Assembly: GCA_022708025.1 (NCBI GenBank)
Contig: JAKIZM010000001.1
Coordinates: 92,776 to 156,775, forward strand
Length of the DNA stretch: 64,000 nt
Origin: Bacteroidota bacterium
Lineage (GTDB): Bacteria; Bacteroidota; Ignavibacteria; Ignavibacteriales; Ignavibacteriaceae
Direction: 5' to 3'
This document shows, one piece after another, positions 36,873 to 44,807 of the stretch. How positions within the stretch are numbered: position 1 is the first letter of the stretch; each line of letters starts with the position of its first letter. A program made the position numbers and the translations under genes. Under the pieces are notes generated by a model. The model saw only the letters and a list, made by a program, of their open reading frames with translations, was not told the origin of the DNA and did not search any database.

Positions 36873-37953
36873 AAAATTGACTGAAGTATCTATCCAATCT
36901 CAATCAGAGAGTCAGCAAAAGGAATCTTTCCTGTCTTTATCCAAAGCAGAAAAGATAACTGCATTATGGGCATTAAGTGAATCAACTTTGGGAGGATTAC
37001 TACACGCTTTAAAATTGCCTTTTCGTGGAATGATTATTTCAAGTGTGGCGATTATTCTGATCGGAATGATAGCAAAATTTTCAGACAAACGCGGACAGAT
37101 AATTAAATCTACGCTGGTTGTAATATTTATTAAAGCGGCTATTAGTCCGCATAGTCCTGCAACAGCTTATCTTTCAGTTTTACTTCAGGGATTGATCGGT
37201 GAATTATTATTCTTTTCTAAAAGGTTCACTCTTATCTCTTCATTAATATTTGGAATAATTGTTTCATTACTTAATGGTTTTCAACGAGTTTTAGTTTTAA
37301 CATTGATTTATGGGAATACATTATGGAAAAGTTTTAATGATCTGTTAAACTACATTGCTGAAGAATGGCTTCTTATTACCATAAACAATCCGATTAATTT
37401 TAGTTTGATATTGATTGCTTTATATGTTGGGATGCATTTGCTGATTGGTATTGCTGCCGGAATATTCGCATACAGAATTCCCAAATCAGTTGAAATAAAA
37501 CTTAAAGAGCCTGCTGTATTTATTCCAATTACAGATACTGTTTCAGATGAAAAGAAAAATAAAAGATCCAAAAAACGTAAATGGTTAAAGCCCTCAGCAA
37601 TTGTAATACTGATAATTGCATCTGCTATAGTTATACTAAGTTATTTTTATCCTTTGTCAGATAAGATCATTGTAAACGATATATTGATTATGATTTGCAG
37701 ATCAATACTTATAATGTCATTATGGTTTTTTGTATTTGCACCAAAAGTTAAAAACTATGTTAAAAAATTTTTCTATAACAGACAGAATAAGTATGCAAAA
37801 GATATTGATTTGTTTTTAACGTCCATTCCAACTTTAAAAGGATTGATTGCAGCAAGTTGGAAGAGCACTTCAGATTATAAAGGGATTAAAAAACTTAATT
37901 TATTTATTATTACATCGTTGGTGTATCTTCTTCAGGATTATAAATCAGTTTGA
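36865..37953 (+). CDS. Polytopic membrane protein of unknown function
   Basis: Protein of up to 362 residues starting at TTG 36865 inside the hemerythrin gene (another TTG at 36877 would shorten it by four). About seven or eight hydrophobic segments: five or six in residues 50-210, then, after a basic loop (KKNKRSKKRKWLK), two more around 243-290. The first half (LHALKLPFRGMIISS, SPHSPATAYLSVLLQGLIGELLF) loosely resembles ECF-type substrate-binding membrane components, but I cannot assign it. It is coupled to hemerythrin and 36 bases before mobA. Confidence 0.65.
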   Translation: MNKKLTEVSIQSQSESQQKESFLSLSKAEKITALWALSESTLGGLLHALKLPFRGMIISSVAIILIGMIAKFSDKRGQIIKSTLVVIFIKAAISPHSPATAYLSVLLQGLIGELLFFSKRFTLISSLIFGIIVSLLNGFQRVLVLTLIYGNTLWKSFNDLLNYIAEEWLLITINNPINFSLILIALYVGMHLLIGIAAGIFAYRIPKSVEIKLKEPAVFIPITDTVSDEKKNKRSKKRKWLKPSAIVILIIASAIVILSYFYPLSDKIIVNDILIMICRSILIMSLWFFVFAPKVKNYVKKFFYNRQNKYAKDIDLFLTSIPTLKGLIAASWKSTSDYKGIKKLNLFIITSLVYLLQDYKSV

Positions 37954-37989
37954 CTATAGAAAATATTTATTAAATATAATTTAGTTGTA

Positions 37990-38619
37990 ATGTATAACGA
38001 TATTACAGGAATAATTCTCTCCGGCGGCAGAAGCAAAAGAATGGGCGTGAACAAAGCAATGCTTAAGATTGGAGATAAAACACTGATTGAAAGAACAAGC
38101 AATTTAATATCAGCTATATTTAAAAAAGTTTTGCTTATCACCAACACACCTGATGAATACAGTTTCCTTGGATTAGAAACTTTTGAAGATATTTATAAAA
38201 ATGTTGGACCTCTTGCAGGCATTCATTCCGGATTAATTAATTCAATAACAAAAAAAAATTTTATAATTGCCTGTGATATGCCATTTATTACTAAAGAACT
38301 GATTGAGTTTATAGTTAATTATAAAACTGATAAGTCAATAAAAATTCCAAAAGCAGAAGGCGTTACTCAGCAGCTTTGCGGAATGTTTTCAGAAAGTGTT
38401 CTTAATGAAATTGAAAAAATGATTTCCGGGAGTGTGTCTGATAATAATGAAAATAATAGTAAGAAAAACATAGGCTTTAAAGTTCAGCATTTATTTCAAA
38501 TGGTAGATACAGAAATAATAGATGTTGAAAATAAGTTTGTTAGGTATGAAAAGGGGATGTTTATGAATATAAATAACGAAGATGATTTTGAGGAAGCAAT
38601 AAAAAGAATAAAGGGATAA
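37990..38619 (+). CDS. mobA: Molybdenum cofactor guanylyltransferase
   Basis: Cytoplasmic enzyme of 209 residues that adds GMP from GTP to Mo-molybdopterin, giving the guanine dinucleotide cofactor NarG requires. The N terminus has the nucleotide-binding motif LSGGRSKRMG with Lys in NKAMLKIG, then NVGPLAGIHSGL and the metal-binding IIACDMPF. The only molybdenum gene in the window; its place downstream of the nar region fits. An insert rich in Asn and Ser (about residues 148-160) is unusual but harmless-looking. Confidence 0.92.
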   Translation: MYNDITGIILSGGRSKRMGVNKAMLKIGDKTLIERTSNLISAIFKKVLLITNTPDEYSFLGLETFEDIYKNVGPLAGIHSGLINSITKKNFIIACDMPFITKELIEFIVNYKTDKSIKIPKAEGVTQQLCGMFSESVLNEIEKMISGSVSDNNENNSKKNIGFKVQHLFQMVDTEIIDVENKFVRYEKGMFMNINNEDDFEEAIKRIKG

Positions 38620-38626
38620 AAAATAT

Positions 38627-38772
38627 TTCACGCTAAGGCGCAGAGCCCGCAGAGATTTTTTTTATTCTTAAGAAAAAAGACTTATGAATTTTATTAAACT
38701 TCACAATTTAATGATAAAGTGATTGCTTCAATTTCATTAAAATATATTACGCTATTTTAATAAAACTGATTT
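38627..38772. repeat. Direct duplication, copy 1
   Basis: From TTCACGCTAAGGCG through the last codons of the minus-strand gene at 38752. From 38640 to 38772 it matches 39998-40130 with about four differences, at a constant offset of 1358 bases. The two copies flank the whole exported-protein gene. Confidence 0.85.
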
Positions 38773-39690
38773 TATTGTTTGCTGATATTCATTGGCTTTC
38801 ATTTGAATAAAATAAATTCCACTTGGAAGTGTGTTCCCTTCATTGTCTTTCCCATTCCATTGAAAATTATGTTCTCCAGCGGGAAGATTTTCTTCTAAAA
38901 GCAGTTTTATTTCTTTTCCCAACACATTGAAAACTTTGATTGAAACAACTGAAAATTCCGGAATCTCAAACCTGATGCTTGTTGAAGGATTAAATGGATT
39001 TGGATAAGCTCTTAGTGAAAAATTGTTTGGTATTGTATTGTCTTCTTTTTCAACACCAACTATAGTTCCCATTGTTATACCATTTATTATTGCCCCTTGT
39101 AAATAATAGCTTCCATCGTTAAAAATAAAATGCCAGACTATACCCAGCCCCTTATTTAAAAGGATTGGAAATGAACCATCATTAGGTGTCCAAAGAGTAT
39201 CCACTGAATCAATTTGGACATCTTCAAATACCTTTGCTTCATTGGGTTTCTGAAGAAATGTATAATAGGTGTAATCTAAATATGTAAATGAAATTCCTCT
39301 TCCACTCTGTGGATAAAACAATGGTGCGCAAATTAACCAGACTGTGGAATCCGGACAAGTAAAGTCTAAAAATTTATATTCTAACGTTTCGCAAGATATA
39401 GAATCTCCAAAGTATCTATAAACATAACTATCTTGTTTTCTATCAAACCAAATTCCTTCTAGACCTAGATCAAAATATTTTTTATAAAATATTTTATATT
39501 CTTTTCCATTTGGCATTAAAGTATCACCGAGTATCTTGATACTGAAGTATTTTGGTCCTTCACCAGTCCAAGCCATATACTCCCAATAATTACCTGCTTG
39601 CGTCGGAAACCAATCCGTTGTATCAACCTGTGCTTTTATAAATCCAACAGCAACAATTATTAAAAATATGATTGCTTTAAGAGTTTTCAT
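38752..39690 (-). CDS. Exported protein with type IX sorting domain
   Basis: Protein of 312 residues with a signal peptide (1-20, ending KAQ). The body begins WFPTQAGNYWEYMAW, a start seen in other beta-rich exported proteins, including the similar NIWVYNQYWYE part of the gene at 59554. From about residue 227 a sorting domain follows (RAYPNPFNPSTSIRF, VFNVLGKEIK, LPSGIYFIQM). It is likely on the cell surface or released. No enzyme motif is seen. A near-perfect duplicate of its 3' end lies upstream of it at 39985. Confidence 0.82.
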   Translation of the reverse strand: MKTLKAIIFLIIVAVGFIKAQVDTTDWFPTQAGNYWEYMAWTGEGPKYFSIKILGDTLMPNGKEYKIFYKKYFDLGLEGIWFDRKQDSYVYRYFGDSISCETLEYKFLDFTCPDSTVWLICAPLFYPQSGRGISFTYLDYTYYTFLQKPNEAKVFEDVQIDSVDTLWTPNDGSFPILLNKGLGIVWHFIFNDGSYYLQGAIINGITMGTIVGVEKEDNTIPNNFSLRAYPNPFNPSTSIRFEIPEFSVVSIKVFNVLGKEIKLLLEENLPAGEHNFQWNGKDNEGNTLPSGIYFIQMKANEYQQTIKSVLLK

Positions 39691-40233
39691 TTTATAATTC
39701 CTTGGTTAATAAATAGATTTCTAATTTTTCCAATCTATGTGAAACCAGTTGGGTAAAAGTAAATGATAAATACTAAAAGCTCAAGATTAAATGAGCAGTA
39801 TTTTTTTGTAAAAATAACAGAAGATAGAATATTTCACACTAAGTCGCAGAACCGCAAAGATTTGTGTTGTGAACGCTATTGCCTCCTAGTTGGAACACGG
39901 ATTTAACTCTGTGTTACTCCGTGTCTTCTTTGTGGCTCTCCGTGTAAGGAATTAAAAAGCAGGAGTCAGAAGTCAGAAGATTTTTTCACGCAGAGGTGCA
40001 GAGCCCGCAGAGATTTTTTTTATTCTTAAGAAAAAAGACTTATGAATTTTATTAAGCTTCACAATTTAATGAAAAAGTGATTGCATCAATTTCATTAAAA
40101 TATATTACGCTATTTTAATGAAACTGATTTTTATGATTGTTTATGATCATAACTGATCTTAATAAATCAGTCTGATCAGCGTGCTATTGTTCAAAAAATT
40201 TAAAACATTAAACTTAGAAATAATATTATTACA
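39691..40233. other. Repeat-filled intergenic region
   Basis: Contains several copies or part-copies of a dispersed TTTCACGCAGAGGCGCAGAG-type repeat (near 39833 and 39985), a CTCTGTGTTACTCCGTGTC segment (39916-39934), a TCAGAAGTCAGAAG run and the second copy of the 38627 duplication. No coding sequence. Confidence 0.65.
39985..40130. repeat. Direct duplication, copy 2, with a gene-end remnant
   Basis: Matches 38627-38772. Its last 20 bases equal the reverse of the SVLLK-stop end of the exported protein gene, so it carries an orphan 3' end of a sorting-domain gene. This suggests a duplication or recombination between two such genes. Confidence 0.8.
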
Positions 40234-40674
40234 TCATTCCTTTGCTTCTGTTGATGTATGTTTGCTTTTCTTTAGTTTCCAGTCTACACCCAATGAACCA
40301 GAACCAAATATAAAATAAACTAAAAGCAGAACAAGAACCAAAACAGATAATTCGAGTGACTGTCCAACTGAGAGAAGTCCTTGTTTAAGATGAATAAGGA
40401 AAACCGCACCAAATAGAATCGGAATCTGAATCAGTGCAGCAAGGCGTGTAAGAAATCCAATAGCTAATAGAAAACCTCCGGCAGTATGTGCAATTGTAAT
40501 ATAAGAATACCACCAATACGTCCTGTCTTCTCCTGCAAGACGGGCAATAGTATCAGGATCTGAAAACAGTAAAATACCTCTTACAAAAAGTGCTGTACCC
40601 AGGAAAATTCTTATAAGAGAATAAGCGAGTGAGCTGTTATTATCAAGAATCGACCAAAAGCTTTTAGATTTCAT
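40234..40674 (-). CDS. DoxX-family membrane protein
   Basis: Protein of 146 residues with four hydrophobic segments. SLIRIFLGTALFVRGI and HTAGGFLLAIGFLTRLAAL are the DoxX/DoxD pattern. The family has no single agreed role; members are linked to quinone and thiol redox work. It starts 43 bases after the 8-TM cytochrome fusion on the same strand, with AAAGGATAG, so they are probably co-transcribed. Confidence 0.87.
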   Translation of the reverse strand: MKSKSFWSILDNNSSLAYSLIRIFLGTALFVRGILLFSDPDTIARLAGEDRTYWWYSYITIAHTAGGFLLAIGFLTRLAALIQIPILFGAVFLIHLKQGLLSVGQSLELSVLVLVLLLVYFIFGSGSLGVDWKLKKSKHTSTEAKE

Positions 40675-40717
40675 TAGCTATCCTTTTTATTGTAAATATT
40701 ATCAGTAATTGAAAAAA

Positions 40718-41992
40718 TTATTTTTTATTACTAACATCTTCCTGAACTTTTGTAAGAAGATATTCAGCAACAGCTTTCGCTTCATCAGGTTTTAACCCCG
40801 GATTTGGCATTGGAGGATATGCTTCATTGACGCGAACCGGATTTCTGATAAATGAAATAAGCTGATTTTCTTTATTAAAATATTTTGGTATTACTTCATC
40901 GTGAGGCGGACCAACTAATTTTTTATCGAAAGAATGGCAGGGTGCACATTTAACCTGATAAATCTCTTCAGCATTTATTTCAGGAGCTTTGTCTTCGCCT
41001 TTCAATGCAGCAAGTTGTATCTGATATTCATTATTCAGTTCTGTAAAGTTTAATTTGTTGGCTCCGAAAATAATCATCTGATTATTTAAACCGTAAGTAA
41101 GTAAAAAAAGTATAATTGCAACTACTAAATATGCTGCAACTGTTTTGTTGATCTTTTTGTAAAGCAGATAAAACAGATGATAACCAATAAATAAAAAGAT
41201 AAGACCAAGAATTAAATAAAGGAAATATCCAGCGGTAAGAAAATTATCCGGCATCATCATCATATCCATGATAATAAATAAAGGGATCAAGCCGGCAGCC
41301 GTGAAAGAGATATTTAAAATGAATTTTTTTGCTATCTCAGTGTATTCTTCATCGTCTTCTTTCGGTGGAGTTTTTATGTTGAAAATACCAAAGACGAGAA
41401 ATGCACCTGTAATAACAAGAGAAATCAATAATAAAAGCACAAATCTGATAAGCACAACTGTAGTAAATAAATATCCGATTCCTGCTGCTGTCTGTGAAGA
41501 TTCAATAAATATAGAATTGGTAAGCGCTGCAACAAATAACCATAAAGAAAAAAACAAACTTATTGAACCAAATAATCCGGAATAAATATCTGATTTTCTG
41601 AAATCGTCCAGTGAGTTTTTGTATCTGTAAACAAAAAGCAATCCAATAAATGAAAATACCAACGAATAAACGAAATAATCAGAGATAGAAGTATTTTGTG
41701 ATTGATATAACTGAGAAAAAATGATAATCATTGTAATAATTGGCAAAATACAGAATGCTATACCGGTTGTTTTATTGAACAAAACAATATCCATTATTCC
41801 TTTTGAGAGCCGGTTATAATTTGGGTCCAGACTTTTGCTTAAATTTTTCTTCAGATAAAATGATAAAACAGTACCCCATAAAGAAATACTGCTGAAAACA
41901 ATGAAAAGAAAGATCATAATTATTAGCATATAACCAAGTAGTTCAATATGCTCAAATGATTGAGGTAGTGCGAGTTTATTAAGCCAATCCAT
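40718..41992 (-). CDS. Eight-helix membrane protein fused to cytochrome c
   Basis: Protein of 424 residues. Eight membrane segments lie in the first 310 residues (about 19-45, 75-95, 108-128, 140-165, 170-205, 225-250, 255-280 and 285-305). A C-terminal class I cytochrome c domain has haem motif CAPCH (349-353) and methionine in YPPMPNPGL (about 395), so it must face the periplasm. The membrane part has the clustered histidines only in IGYHLFYLLY, so haem b binding is doubtful. I do not recognise the family. It diverges from an Rrf2 gene and a polyferredoxin gene next to nrfHA, so a quinol-to-cytochrome link is possible. The cytochrome call is secure, the rest inference. Confidence 0.8.
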   Translation of the reverse strand: MDWLNKLALPQSFEHIELLGYMLIIMIFLFIVFSSISLWGTVLSFYLKKNLSKSLDPNYNRLSKGIMDIVLFNKTTGIAFCILPIITMIIIFSQLYQSQNTSISDYFVYSLVFSFIGLLFVYRYKNSLDDFRKSDIYSGLFGSISLFFSLWLFVAALTNSIFIESSQTAAGIGYLFTTVVLIRFVLLLLISLVITGAFLVFGIFNIKTPPKEDDEEYTEIAKKFILNISFTAAGLIPLFIIMDMMMMPDNFLTAGYFLYLILGLIFLFIGYHLFYLLYKKINKTVAAYLVVAIILFLLTYGLNNQMIIFGANKLNFTELNNEYQIQLAALKGEDKAPEINAEEIYQVKCAPCHSFDKKLVGPPHDEVIPKYFNKENQLISFIRNPVRVNEAYPPMPNPGLKPDEAKAVAEYLLTKVQEDVSNKK

Positions 41993-42244
41993 TGGTAAAA
42001 TTATTTTTAGTTTAAGAAAAAATCATTAATAATTCTGATGACAGAGCTAAAACCGCTGTATCAAATTAATTAAAAAAGTTAATTGATCGTCCATAATCAG
42101 ATAATTAGGTCGTGTTTAAGATAGCACTATAATTTATTTCTGTCAACGGTACATGATACTAAAAATGAATATAAATTAAATAATAAATACTGATTTATAG
42201 TAGTTTAATCTTCCTTGATTATCCTCTATAACTTAGCTATTTTT

Positions 42245-42266
42245 AATCAGACAAAAATATCTGATT
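42245..42266. promoter_or_regulatory. Candidate operator before the second Rrf2 gene
   Basis: Inverted repeat AATCAGA-N8-TCTGATT, centred 23 bases before the Rrf2 start at 42279. A binding site there would block transcription or translation start and could serve autoregulation. It lies between divergent units (cytochrome fusion and Rrf2-NapH). Assignment to Rrf2 is inference. Confidence 0.45.
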
Positions 42267-42278
42267 TTTAGCAAATAT

Positions 42279-42710
42279 ATGACGGTTTTGTTTTCTAAAA
42301 AATGTGAATACGGTTTGCAAGCGATCCTGTATATGGCTGCTCAGGAAGAAGACCGGATTTGTTCTGCTGAGGAAATATCAAATAAATTAAGCATTCCTAA
42401 AGAATTCGTTTCAAAAATTTTACAAAGCCTAACACTTAACGGAATTGTTGAATCAAAAAAAGGTAAAACAGGGGGCTTTAAACTTTCAATCAACCCTTCG
42501 AAGATAAAGTTAATTGATATTGTAGAAGCAATTGATGGTCTTGAAAGTTTCAATTCCTGTGTCCTTGGATTTTCTAATTGCTCTCCTAAAAATCCATGTC
42601 CTGTTCACAAAGAATGGGGTGAATTAAGAAACAAAGCTTATGAAATGTTAAGTTCAGAAACTATAGATAAATTCAAAGAGAAAACTTTAACTAAAATTGG
42701 TGTTCTCTAA
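42279..42710 (+). CDS. Rrf2-family transcription factor, second copy
   Basis: Regulator of 143 residues, a paralogue of the gene at 19565. The winged helix (KKCEYGLQAILYMA, SIPKEFVSKILQSL) and the cysteines at 94, 101 and 107 (SCVLGFSNCSPKNPC) have the same numbering. The cysteines probably hold an Fe-S cluster sensing NO or oxygen. It is the first gene of a unit with the NapH-like polyferredoxin (33 bases on), with an inverted repeat before its start. Divergent from the cytochrome fusion. Confidence 0.9.
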   Translation: MTVLFSKKCEYGLQAILYMAAQEEDRICSAEEISNKLSIPKEFVSKILQSLTLNGIVESKKGKTGGFKLSINPSKIKLIDIVEAIDGLESFNSCVLGFSNCSPKNPCPVHKEWGELRNKAYEMLSSETIDKFKEKTLTKIGVL

Positions 42711-42743
42711 GATTTGTCGGTTAAGAAAAATTGAGTTGGTAAA

Positions 42744-43856
42744 ATGGATAAAACAAAAATAAAAACTGAAAAAATAAAAATAATCCGTAATGATGAAAAA
42801 GGAATTCAAAAAATAAGATTTATAATTCAGGCATTATTTGCTGCTTTATGTATCTGGATTGGAGTTGAGTTCTATTTATTTAATCAGTATCTGGAAACAA
42901 ACGGTGCTGCCGCATTTTATTCCAGACCGCCCGGAGTTGATGGTTTTCTTCCTATCAGCTCTTTTATGAGCTTTTATTTATTTCTGAAAACCGGAATAAT
43001 ACATTTCGCTCATCCGGCAGGATTTTTTATTTTCTTTGCAATCATTTTAATCTCATTAGTATTCGGCAAATCGTTTTGCAGTTGGTTCTGTCCGATTGGT
43101 TTTATATCAGAACTGATTGGAGATTTTGGTGAAAAAGTTTTTAAACGAAGATTGAAACTTCCAAAATGGCTGGATTATCCTTTAAGAAGTTTGAAATATT
43201 TACTGTTAGGTTTTCTTGTTTACTCAGTTGTTTTTATAATGACTGAAGCTGCGTTAAAAGCATTTCTTGATAGTCCATACAACATCGTATCTGATGTTAA
43301 GATGTATAGTTTCTTTGCAAACATTTCTGAAACAGCTTTGATTGTAATTGCTGTATTGTTTGTCCTTTCTATTGTAATAAGAAATTTCTGGTGCAGATTT
43401 CTTTGTCCATACGGAGCTCTGCTTGGTATTTTATCATTGCTCAGCCCGAATAAAATTCAAAGGAATGCTAAAAGCTGTATTGATTGCGGACTTTGCAATA
43501 AAGCCTGTCCTTCTTTTATAAAAGTTGATAGTGTAAAGACAGTTATATCTGATGAGTGTTCAACCTGTCTAAATTGTGTTGATGTTTGTCCTGTAAAAGA
43601 TACTTTAGAGTTGAAAACAATTCTTCCCGGCAGAAAGAGAATAAGCAAAAAAGCAGTTGCAATCGGAGTAGTATCAATATTTATGATAGTTACCGGTTTT
43701 GCTATGCTTACAGGAAATTGGCAGAACAATATCACAAAAGAAGAATACCTGATGCACTATAAGATAATGAACAGTTATGGTCATCCTACCGGCACAAAAG
43801 AATTTAAAAAGCTCAATAAAGAAGTTGAGATGCAAAATCAAAGTTTAATCAAATAG
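42744..43856 (+). CDS. NapH-like membrane polyferredoxin
   Basis: Protein of 370 residues with about five or six membrane segments, two CxxxCP motifs at membrane ends (CSWFCPIG 112-119, CRFLCPYG 217-224) and two [4Fe-4S] groups (Cys245/248/251/255 and Cys272/275/278/282). This layout is shared by NapH, NosR/NosH C-terminal parts and CcoG. It moves electrons from the quinol pool across the membrane. The nos cluster here lacks a NosR or NosH gene, so this protein could serve NosZ, or NrfHA next door; both are inference. A final tail (320-370) is helical and soluble. Confidence 0.87.
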   Translation: MDKTKIKTEKIKIIRNDEKGIQKIRFIIQALFAALCIWIGVEFYLFNQYLETNGAAAFYSRPPGVDGFLPISSFMSFYLFLKTGIIHFAHPAGFFIFFAIILISLVFGKSFCSWFCPIGFISELIGDFGEKVFKRRLKLPKWLDYPLRSLKYLLLGFLVYSVVFIMTEAALKAFLDSPYNIVSDVKMYSFFANISETALIVIAVLFVLSIVIRNFWCRFLCPYGALLGILSLLSPNKIQRNAKSCIDCGLCNKACPSFIKVDSVKTVISDECSTCLNCVDVCPVKDTLELKTILPGRKRISKKAVAIGVVSIFMIVTGFAMLTGNWQNNITKEEYLMHYKIMNSYGHPTGTKEFKKLNKEVEMQNQSLIK

Positions 43857-44188
43857 GTTTTAATTTTTCATCATTTATTTAAAGCATTAAAAGGGGATAA
43901 TTGATAAAGCTTAATGCTTAAAAAATATTTAAAGATAAATAATAATTATAAACTGTTTCCGAAGGTTCTTTGAAAAGCAAAAGATTAAAGAAAACAGTAT
44001 ATTATTACAGTTGAAAAAATAATTTTTGATTTGAATACTATGGCTGCCTGCCTGTGTCTTACTTTAGACAAGGGGAAAAGATTTTGTAGGAAAAGTAATA
44101 TAGTTGCTTATTTTGAAGGATCTTGTTCGAATAAAAAAAAATCAGTTCTAAAAAATTCAATATAAAATAAAAACAAATTCATTAGACT
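43857..44188. other. Spacer before nrfHA
   Basis: AT-rich, 332 bases. Contains a 9-base inverted repeat AAGCATTAA / TTAATGCTT (43882-43890 and 43911-43919) without a T-run, which could be an operator or a weak end signal for the polyferredoxin gene. No FNR-like box or other clear feature is seen. Confidence 0.5.
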
Positions 44189-44779
44189 ATGAAAAAAGTA
44201 ATAGATAAAATAAAACCACCTCCAAAGTGGAGATTACCTGTTCTTTTCAGTCTTGGAATAATAACAGGATTATTTTTCTTTATTGTTCATGTTGCAAGAG
44301 CAACATCTTATCTTTCAGATAAACCGGAAGCCTGTGTAAACTGCCATGTAATGGCTCCGCAATATGCAACCTGGGAAAGAAGTAATCACGGCAGGTTTAC
44401 TGTTTGTAATGATTGTCATGTTCCGCAGGATAATATTTTTAAAAAATATTATTTCAAAGCAACAGATGGATTAAGACATTCATATATGTTTACTTTCAGA
44501 CTTGAGCCGCAGGTTATTAGAATTCACGAAGCCGGAAGAAACGCTGTTCAGCAAAATTGCATAAGATGTCATATCGAAACTATTCATCCGATCTCGGTCA
44601 GAGCAATAAGCAATCAGAAAATACAGGAAGAAGGAGATGGATATTGCTGGGATTGCCATCGTGAAGTTCCTCACGGAAGAGTAAACAGTTTATCGTCAAC
44701 TCCTTATGCAAGAGTGCCTGTTTTAACTTCACCTGTTCCGGAATGGATTGAAAAAAGTTTAGGTATAAAAAAGAATTAA
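44189..44779 (+). CDS. nrfH: NrfH tetrahaem quinol dehydrogenase
   Basis: Membrane-anchored NapC/NirT-type cytochrome of 196 residues that takes electrons from menaquinol to NrfA. One N-terminal membrane helix (about 17-36) precedes four haem motifs: CVNCH (49-53) with Met55 as in known NrfH, CNDCH (73-77), CIRCH (124-128) and CWDCH (153-157). The HGRFTVCNDCHVP context is conserved in the family. nrfA follows after 28 bases. Confidence 0.96.
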   Translation: MKKVIDKIKPPPKWRLPVLFSLGIITGLFFFIVHVARATSYLSDKPEACVNCHVMAPQYATWERSNHGRFTVCNDCHVPQDNIFKKYYFKATDGLRHSYMFTFRLEPQVIRIHEAGRNAVQQNCIRCHIETIHPISVRAISNQKIQEEGDGYCWDCHREVPHGRVNSLSSTPYARVPVLTSPVPEWIEKSLGIKKN

Positions 44780-44807
44780 TTATTAATAAATCAATTAGGA
44801 TAAAATT

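Noticed and set aside
6642..42266. Recurring TATCTGATA / ATCAGAT stretches in spacers (e.g. 6642, 7861, 11914, 12050, 21862)
   Set aside because: Too short and AT-rich to be significant alone; only the paired form before 42279 is kept.
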